Shown here: positions 1-5,028 of the stretch, one piece after another
How positions within the stretch are numbered: the first letter of the stretch is position 1
Layout: each line of letters opens with the position of its first letter
Origin: an uncultured Armatimonadota bacterium
GTDB taxonomy: Bacteria; Armatimonadota; Fimbriimonadia; Fimbriimonadales; Fimbriimonadaceae
Assembly (NCBI GenBank): GCA_946478935.1
Contig: CAMLEL010000224.1
Location: forward strand, 1-5,028
Direction of reading: 5' to 3'
Length of the DNA: 5,028 nucleotides
Notes under the pieces: generated by a model
What the model was told of the DNA's origin: nothing
What the model saw: only the letters and a program-made list of their open reading frames with translations
Databases searched by the model: none
Position numbers and translations under genes: made by a program

Positions 1-1349
<1,349 letters not shown>

Positions 1350-1353
<4 letters not shown>

Positions 1354-2219
1354 TAGATCACCTTATTGAGCGGATACTCCACCAACCCCGTGGCGCCTGC
1401 GCGCTTGAGCTTTGGAATAAGGTCGCGGACGTGTACTTCTTCCAAGATCACCTCGGCGGCCACCCACGTAGGGTCGGCGAGGGGTGAGATGGTCGGATTC
1501 TTTAATGCGGGCAGCAGACTCAGAATCTCCTCCCGACTTGCCACGGGCACGTTCATCTTAAGGCCAACCAAACTGGCCGCATTCATGGCCCCGGTGAGCA
1601 GGATTTCCAACGATTCGAGCTTTTGTCGCTTCCACGCATCGGCCCAAACCGATTCTCCGCAGACAAATCGCGTCGTGGAAGTGAGTAGGGTGTCGATGAT
1701 TTTCAGATTGTGTGCTCGCAAACTGGAGCCGGTCTCAGTATTTACGATGATCGCATCCACCAATTGGGGGACCTTGACTTCACAAGCGCCCCAACTGAAC
1801 TCAACATCTGCATCGACGCCGATGCTTTGAAAATAGCGCCGGGACAGTCGCACGTACTCGGTCGCAACCCGCTTGCCGGCCAAGTCTTTGCCGGACTGGA
1901 AGGAACTGTCTTGGTGGACAGCGAGGACAATTCGAATCGGGATGTTTGTGGCCTTGCTGTATCGCAGCTCACAGATCTCTTGAACCTTGGCCCCAGTGTC
2001 AGCAATCCAGTCCGCACCGGTTAGGCCGGCATCGATGATCCCCTGTTCGATGTAGGTCGGGATTTCCTGCGGTCGCAGCAGCACGGCTTCGATTTCTGGG
2101 TCGTCAACAACTGGCTGGTAAGAGCGCGAGGAAGCACGAAAGTTGAAGCCTGCCTTCTCAAAGAGCTTGAAGGTTGCCTCCTGCAGACTGCCCTTGGGGA
2201 GGCCGAGCTTCAGAATCAT
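1350..2219 (-). CDS. hisG: ATP phosphoribosyltransferase, long form
   Basis: First enzyme of histidine biosynthesis. It joins ATP and PRPP to give phosphoribosyl-ATP and pyrophosphate in the cytoplasm. From the chosen ATG the protein has 289 residues. The N-terminus MILKLGLPKGSLQEAT is the typical HisG start, GLTGADWIAD lies near 65-74, and the PRPP-binding signature TETGSSLRAHNL is at about 161-172. About 75 residues follow the catalytic domain (from about 213), ending in GATGLVEYPLNKVIY. This matches the C-terminal regulatory domain of long-form HisG, which is feedback-inhibited by histidine and does not need HisZ. The frame stays open to an ATG at 2270, but the extra 17 residues are not family-like and would overlap the divergent gene, so the ATG at 2219 is preferred. 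No Shine-Dalgarno sequence precedes it. A TAAAAT hexamer lies seven bases upstream. No other his gene is in the window, and the downstream partner is the nuclease gene, translationally overlapped. Confidence 0.96.
1356..1364 (-). promoter_or_regulatory. Shine-Dalgarno site for the nuclease TTG start
   Basis: Read on the minus strand the site is AAGGTGATC, lying inside the last codons of hisG. AAGGTG ends five bases before the TTG, and GGTGATC is complementary to the usual 3' end of 16S rRNA (GATCACC). It is the clearest ribosome binding site in the window, and together with the upstream in-frame stop it fixes the TTG at 1353 as the start of the nuclease gene. Confidence 0.75.
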
Positions 2220-2226
2220 GGTATTG

Positions 2227-2254
2227 ATTTTAGCTTGCTTACTGCCCTGATCAC
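2227..2254 (-). promoter_or_regulatory. Candidate hisG promoter, possibly leaderless
   Basis: On the minus strand a TAAAAT -10-like hexamer (2232 to 2227) is preceded at 16 bases by GTGATC (2254 to 2249), a poor -35 with three matches to TTGACA. The hexamer ends seven bases before the hisG ATG, so transcription would begin at or next to the start codon. This is inferred from spacing only. No operator or attenuator structure was seen. Confidence 0.4.
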
Positions 2255-2262
2255 GGTATGGT
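2235..2262 (+). promoter_or_regulatory. Candidate leaderless promoter for the PliI-like gene
   Basis: TTGCTT (2235-2240), a 16-base spacer and TATGGT (2257-2262) resemble -35 and -10 elements. The -10 ends six bases before the ATG at 2269, which would put the transcript start at the start codon. There is no Shine-Dalgarno sequence in between (AGTCCC). It overlaps the oppositely directed hisG promoter candidate, so the two genes may compete for polymerase. Confidence 0.45.
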
Positions 2263-2268
2263 AGTCCC

Positions 2269-2790
2269 ATGAGATTCTGGGTTGCGGCGCTCGCCGCCTC
2301 TCTCGCCGGTCAGGCTTTGGCCTTTGACTCAAAGACTTGGATGCACAGCGGATGCAAGATTCACGTCTCAATTGGCGCCAAGGAAAGCTCGAGCATCGGA
2401 AGCTATCTCGTTACCGTGCTCGCTCCGAATGGCCGCCGTGGCACGGTACGAATGGACAGGGATGGAACCCTGGCCGGAGCATGGGCCGCAGATGTGGACC
2501 GAGACGGCAAGTTCGAAGTGATCGTGTTTACCAGGTCCAGCGCTGGCGGCCAATACGGAAGAGTTGGCATTCATTCATGGACCGGATCTGCCATCAAATC
2601 TCGCAGCGTGCCCGAATTGAATCGCGGTCAGTTGAAGGGATACCGGGGAAGCGATCAATTTTCGATCACTCGAAACAACCTGTACCGGATGTTTCCCGTA
2701 TTCACCCAAAAAGCCAATGACCCGCCTCGCAAAGTTGGAATGCGGACGCTGAGATTGAACCTACCCAAGTTCCGCTGGGAAGCCGCTTAG
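2269..2790 (+). CDS. Exported PliI-type lysozyme-inhibitor-like protein
   Basis: A 173-residue exported protein. Residues 1-18 are a Sec signal peptide (MRFWVAALAASLAGQALA) with an ALA cleavage site before FD. The mature part follows the pattern I recall for PliI (inhibitor of invertebrate-type lysozyme) family proteins: IGSYLVTV at 43-50; a DG-containing strand; DVDRDGKFEVIV at 75-86, a D-x-D-x-D-G metal-loop-like motif; then RSSAGGQYG at 89-97, resembling the Ser/Gly/Tyr loop that plugs the lysozyme active site in characterised PliI. The C-terminal half, YRGSDQF (125-131) then LYRMFPVF and a final RLNLPKFRW, also fits. The protein has one cysteine outside the signal peptide, so no disulfide is expected within it. 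The family call rests on remembered motif order, not an alignment. An FG-GAP/VCBS-like calcium-binding protein is the alternative. A role in resisting lysozyme is inference. It is transcribed away from hisG and lies 47 bases before purS. Confidence 0.72.
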   Translation: MRFWVAALAASLAGQALAFDSKTWMHSGCKIHVSIGAKESSSIGSYLVTVLAPNGRRGTVRMDRDGTLAGAWAADVDRDGKFEVIVFTRSSAGGQYGRVGIHSWTGSAIKSRSVPELNRGQLKGYRGSDQFSITRNNLYRMFPVFTQKANDPPRKVGMRTLRLNLPKFRWEAA

Positions 2791-2837
2791 GCCCAGTTCC
2801 GGCGGGGGGTCGGTGGCGGGTATGTCAAAATCTGTCT

Positions 2838-3086
2838 ATGACCACGGTCCGCGTGTACGTGACTTTGAAGCCTTCACTCTTGGACTCAGCGGGGCGAACC
2901 GTTGCCGGAGCGCTTCTGAAGCTTGGATTCAATGAGTTGAACGAAGTCCGCATTGGCAAGCTGATCGAGTTGAAGCTGGCCGATTACAGCGAGGACCGTG
3001 TGCGGGAGATGTGCGAAAAGCTGCTCGCGAATCCCGTCATCGAGGATTTTCGCATCGAAGAAGTTCGTGAAGTGGTGGGCGCTTGA
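2838..3086 (+). CDS. purS: Phosphoribosylformylglycinamidine synthase subunit PurS
   Basis: An 82-residue subunit of the three-part FGAM synthetase (PurS-PurQ-PurL), which converts FGAR, glutamine and ATP to FGAM in step 4 of purine biosynthesis. PurS bridges PurQ and PurL and helps ammonia channelling. The length is normal for the family. Recognisable parts are VRVYVTLKPSLLDSAGRTV near the N-terminus (4-22), LGFNELNEVRIGKLIEL (29-45) and LLANPVIEDFRIEEV near the C-terminus. The start is the ATG at 2838. No Shine-Dalgarno sequence precedes it, and CAAAAT (2826-2831) ends six bases upstream, a weak leaderless -10 candidate without a recognisable -35. The stop overlaps the purQ start. Confidence 0.96.
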   Translation: MTTVRVYVTLKPSLLDSAGRTVAGALLKLGFNELNEVRIGKLIELKLADYSEDRVREMCEKLLANPVIEDFRIEEVREVVGA

Positions 3087-3772
3087 AAGTTGCCGTCTTG
3101 AGATTTCCGGGTTCGAACTGCGATCAAGATGCCTTCCATTCCCTGCGCGACGATGTTGGCATCGGAGCGGACTATGTTTGGTACGAAAGCACTTCGCTGG
3201 CAGGGTTCGACGCCGTTTTCATCCCCGGAGGATTCAGTTTCGGCGACTACCTTCGATGTGGGGCAATGGCGGCCACGGCTCCGATCATGGACGAAGTTCG
3301 AAGGTTTGCAAGCGAGGGTCGGCCTGTCATCGGCGCCTGCAACGGATTCCAGATTCTTTGTGAAACGGGAATTCTGCCCGGTGCGCTCCTGAAGAACGAC
3401 ACTGAGAAGTTTGTTTGTCGGCACGTCTTTTTGCGCGCCGAGAACCGGTCCAGCATGTGGACGCGCGGGGTCGATCAGATCGTCCAGATTCCTGTCGCCC
3501 ACGGTGAGGGCAGGTACGTTTGCAACGCCGAAACCCTCAAGGAGCTGACGGATAGTGAACGAATCGCTTTCCGATACGTCGATAGTGTAGGGAACGCGAC
3601 TCCAGATGCGAATCCAAACGGCTCAGTAGAGAACATTGCTGGCGTGCTGAACGTAAAAGGAAACGTATTGGGACTCATGCCGCACCCCGAGAGGGCGACG
3701 AAACGAATCTTGGGCTCAACCGACGGGCTAACGATTCTAAAATCTCTCGCGTTATTGGGAGCAGGTCTTTAG
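3083..3772 (+). CDS. purQ: Phosphoribosylformylglycinamidine synthase subunit PurQ (glutaminase)
   Basis: Class I glutamine amidotransferase subunit that hydrolyses glutamine and passes ammonia to PurL in FGAM synthesis. It has 229 residues, normal for PurQ. The N-terminus MKVAVLRFPGSNCDQD is the family hallmark and fixes the start on a TTG at 3083. IPGGFSFGDYLRCG (47-60) contributes the oxyanion region. The nucleophile is Cys86 in VIGACNGFQIL, and the other triad members are His201 and Glu203 in LMPHPERA. The TTG overlaps the purS TGA as TTGA, so the two subunits are probably made by coupled translation. An imperfect SD-like GGTGGG (3074-3079) lies just upstream. purL is not in the window; the next gene is unrelated. 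Confidence 0.98.
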   Translation: MKVAVLRFPGSNCDQDAFHSLRDDVGIGADYVWYESTSLAGFDAVFIPGGFSFGDYLRCGAMAATAPIMDEVRRFASEGRPVIGACNGFQILCETGILPGALLKNDTEKFVCRHVFLRAENRSSMWTRGVDQIVQIPVAHGEGRYVCNAETLKELTDSERIAFRYVDSVGNATPDANPNGSVENIAGVLNVKGNVLGLMPHPERATKRILGSTDGLTILKSLALLGAGL

Positions 3773-3795
3773 ACGAGTACAAGTTCGCCTATAAT
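3768..3795 (+). promoter_or_regulatory. Candidate promoter for the NlpC/P60 gene
   Basis: A perfect TATAAT (3790-3795) is preceded at 16 bases by TTTAGA (3768-3773), four of six matches to TTGACA, which overlaps the purQ stop codon. Transcription would start near 3802, leaving a leader of only about 12 bases with no Shine-Dalgarno sequence. This suggests the hydrolase gene is expressed independently of purSQ. No terminator hairpin was seen between purQ and this site. Confidence 0.55.
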
Positions 3796-3813
3796 TCTGG
3801 TAGTAAACGATCA

Positions 3814-4512
3814 ATGATGGTGTGGAAGGTAATCATCGCATTCACCGCCCTGCTTGGGGCGAGTACGGCTCATGCCGAGAAGAAGGTGCTGGGCAAGCTG
3901 GGTCAGGCAACTGAAAAGACGCCGATCTACTCCAAGATGAGCACTCGCTCTCGCGTTTTCTATCGGGTCAAGCAGTTCGAATACCTCGTCGTAACCGACT
4001 CTTCGCGCGACAACTGGATGAAGGTCCTTCTCCAGAATGGATCGTACGGTTATGTTCCGGCAGATACCGTCGCCAAACTGCCATACGAAGTCACCGTCGA
4101 CGCCAAGCCGCGAACCAGCCGATCGATGCAGGGCACATCAGGTTCGCGTGGATGGGCAGCGGAAGCTGGCCTTCAATTCCGTGGGACACCCTATGTGTGG
4201 GGAGGCAACAGCCTTACCAAAGGGATCGATTGTTCTGGATTCGTAAAGAATCTGTTTGGTCAGGTAGGTTTGAACCTTCCGCGAACGGCCGCAGAGCAGG
4301 CACTTGTGGGCAAACCGATTACGCGCCTTGAAGATTTGCAGAAGGGTGACCGGCTCTACTTCTGGGAAAAGAAGCGCAACAAGATCGGGCACACCGGCAT
4401 CTATCTCGGCAATGGATACTTTGTCCATTCCAGCCGAGGCAAAGGTGGCGTCGATACCGATTATTTGGGCGCTGAAAAGTGGCTCCGAATCTTGGTTGCA
4501 GCCAGGCGTTAG
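3814..4512 (+). CDS. Secreted SH3-NlpC/P60 peptidoglycan hydrolase
   Basis: A 232-residue exported cysteine peptidase predicted to cut peptide stems in peptidoglycan (typically gamma-D-Glu to diamino acid bonds). Residues 1-21 are a signal peptide with AHA before EKK. Residues about 26-93 resemble a bacterial SH3 domain (PIYSKMSTRSRVFYRV, then WMKVLLQNGSYGYVP), thought to bind the wall. A short polar linker leads to the NlpC/P60 domain from about 113. This starts with GTPYVWGG (124-131) and has the nucleophile Cys140 in GIDCSGFV, then NLPRTAAEQ, LQKGDRLYF, His193 in IGHTGIYLGNG and the third residue His205 in YFVHSS. The catalytic set is complete. ATG codons at 3814 and 3817 are both possible starts, and neither has a Shine-Dalgarno sequence. 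Its stop overlaps that of the convergent membrane-protein gene by four bases. Which bond is cut, and whether it acts in growth or division, cannot be read here. Confidence 0.95.
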   Translation: MMVWKVIIAFTALLGASTAHAEKKVLGKLGQATEKTPIYSKMSTRSRVFYRVKQFEYLVVTDSSRDNWMKVLLQNGSYGYVPADTVAKLPYEVTVDAKPRTSRSMQGTSGSRGWAAEAGLQFRGTPYVWGGNSLTKGIDCSGFVKNLFGQVGLNLPRTAAEQALVGKPITRLEDLQKGDRLYFWEKKRNKIGHTGIYLGNGYFVHSSRGKGGVDTDYLGAEKWLRILVAARR

Positions 4513-5028
4513 TTCCAACCGCCCATCATTCCGATTCCGAAGAAGATCAGGCCCAAAATCGTGCCTGCAATCTGTAGCGCAAGGGCCACCCATGCAAGGA
4601 TCTTCGCCGAGTTTGCTGACGGATGCCCTTTGTCTTCAGCCTTCTTGGCATAGACCACGCCAAGAATTGGAAACACCAAACCGATAAGGGAACAGCCTCC
4701 ACAAACTCCGCCGCCCAAACACGTGACCAAGCCAATCGAAGCAAACACATAGGCCAAGGTCAGGTCGCTCTGGCCATTGTCCACCACCATCTGAGGACCG
4801 GCGCGATAGTAGTTTGCGTAAGGTTGTGGAGGGTTCACCGTGCCCGAATGCATTGGTGGAGAATGAAAACTTGTTTGCGTCTGAACACTGAGACCGGGCA
4901 ACGAATCCGCGGTAAACCGCCGACCGGTAGCAGCCTCTTCGATCATGGTGTTGGACAGAATTCGACCCTCTGCAACCCACTGATTCAGAAGATTCAGGTC
5001 TGCGGGCCCGTACCGTTGACCATCCGGG
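4509..5028 (-). CDS. GYF_2 plus DUF4190-like membrane protein, 5' end outside window
   Basis: The reading frame is open to the right edge, so the N-terminus is missing; 172 residues are visible. The first 47 or so (DGQRYGPADLNLLNQWV, AEGRI, then GRRFTADSLPGL) fit a GYF_2 (DUF4339) domain: GP near the start, a helix ending in W-V-x-E-G-x-I, and a closing LPGL. This means the ATG at 4946 is internal, not the start. A Pro/Gln/Tyr-rich flexible linker follows (about residues 48-87). The C-terminal half is two hydrophobic stretches (about 89-127 and 143-169) separated by a short charged loop, KKAEDKGHPSANSAK, the arrangement of DUF4190-type domains. The first stretch carries a glycine-rich CLGGGVCGGC. 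The family's function is unknown. GYF domains elsewhere bind proline-rich peptides, so the protein may be a membrane-bound adaptor, which is inference. Stop TAA, overlapping the NlpC/P60 stop. Confidence 0.82.
   Translation of the reverse strand, partial: PDGQRYGPADLNLLNQWVAEGRILSNTMIEEAATGRRFTADSLPGLSVQTQTSFHSPPMHSGTVNPPQPYANYYRAGPQMVVDNGQSDLTLAYVFASIGLVTCLGGGVCGGCSLIGLVFPILGVVYAKKAEDKGHPSANSAKILAWVALALQIAGTILGLIFFGIGMMGGWN

Noticed and set aside
1366..1830. 154-codon plus-strand frame antisense to hisG
   Set aside because: hisG is unambiguous on the other strand, and the antisense product is Ser/Thr-rich with no domain, as expected from a mirror frame.
2220..2270. Extended hisG start at the ATG ending at 2270 (17 extra residues)
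   Set aside because: The added residues (MGLPYRDQGSKQAKINT) do not resemble HisG, they would overlap the divergent gene's start, and the ATG at 2219 gives the standard family N-terminus.
2791..2837. Possible terminator in the G-rich gap between the PliI-like gene and purS
   Set aside because: The gap is rich in G runs but shows no convincing inverted repeat followed by a T tract on either strand.
2984..3502. 172-codon open frame antisense to purS/purQ
   Set aside because: It lies across two certain genes on the other strand, and its translation has no recognisable domain, signal peptide or ribosome site.
4138..4593. 151-codon open frame antisense to the NlpC/P60 gene and overlapping the membrane-protein gene
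   Set aside because: It shadows two well-supported genes and its composition is low-complexity and unfamily-like.
4944..4946. ATG as the start of the GYF_2/DUF4190 protein
   Set aside because: The frame is open beyond it to the window edge, and those 27 residues carry the first half of the GYF_2-like domain.

Overview
The window is an ordinary, densely coded bacterial chromosome segment of mid-range GC (by eye). It holds eight genes and no gap longer than about 50 bases. No rRNA, tRNA, CRISPR array, insertion sequence or prophage gene was seen. The host is a free-living, prototrophic-type bacterium. The SD-poor starts, the secreted orphan proteins and the mix of housekeeping genes would suit a little-studied phylum such as Armatimonadota (Fimbriimonas-like), but that placement is a weak guess from protein style.

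Layout: (1) The 3' two-thirds of serS (seryl-tRNA synthetase) runs rightward from the left edge to 873. (2) A leftward pair, hisG (long-form ATP phosphoribosyltransferase) followed by a secreted or lipoprotein thermonuclease-like gene, occupies 2219 down to 862. The nuclease gene begins on a TTG that overlaps the hisG stop. (3) Divergent from hisG across about 49 bases is a small exported protein with a PliI-type lysozyme-inhibitor-like fold signature (2269-2790). (4) purS-purQ (2838-3772) encode two parts of FGAM synthetase and overlap by the same TTGA arrangement. (5) A secreted SH3 plus NlpC/P60 peptidoglycan hydrolase follows (3814-4512). (6) A leftward membrane protein with an N-terminal GYF_2-like domain and a C-terminal DUF4190-like membrane region runs in from the right edge.

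The genes fall into two sets: core metabolism and translation (serS, hisG, purS, purQ) and cell-envelope proteins (nuclease, PliI-like protein, NlpC/P60 enzyme, GYF_2/DUF4190 protein). Genome compaction is marked. Both convergent gene pairs overlap at their stop codons, both co-directional tight pairs overlap start on stop as TTGA, and the genes that head transcription units lack a recognisable Shine-Dalgarno sequence. Some have a -10-like hexamer only 6-7 bases before the ATG, which hints at leaderless transcripts. I see no convincing new multi-gene system. The most notable items are the PliI-like protein, the TTGA couplings and the possible leaderless divergent promoter.
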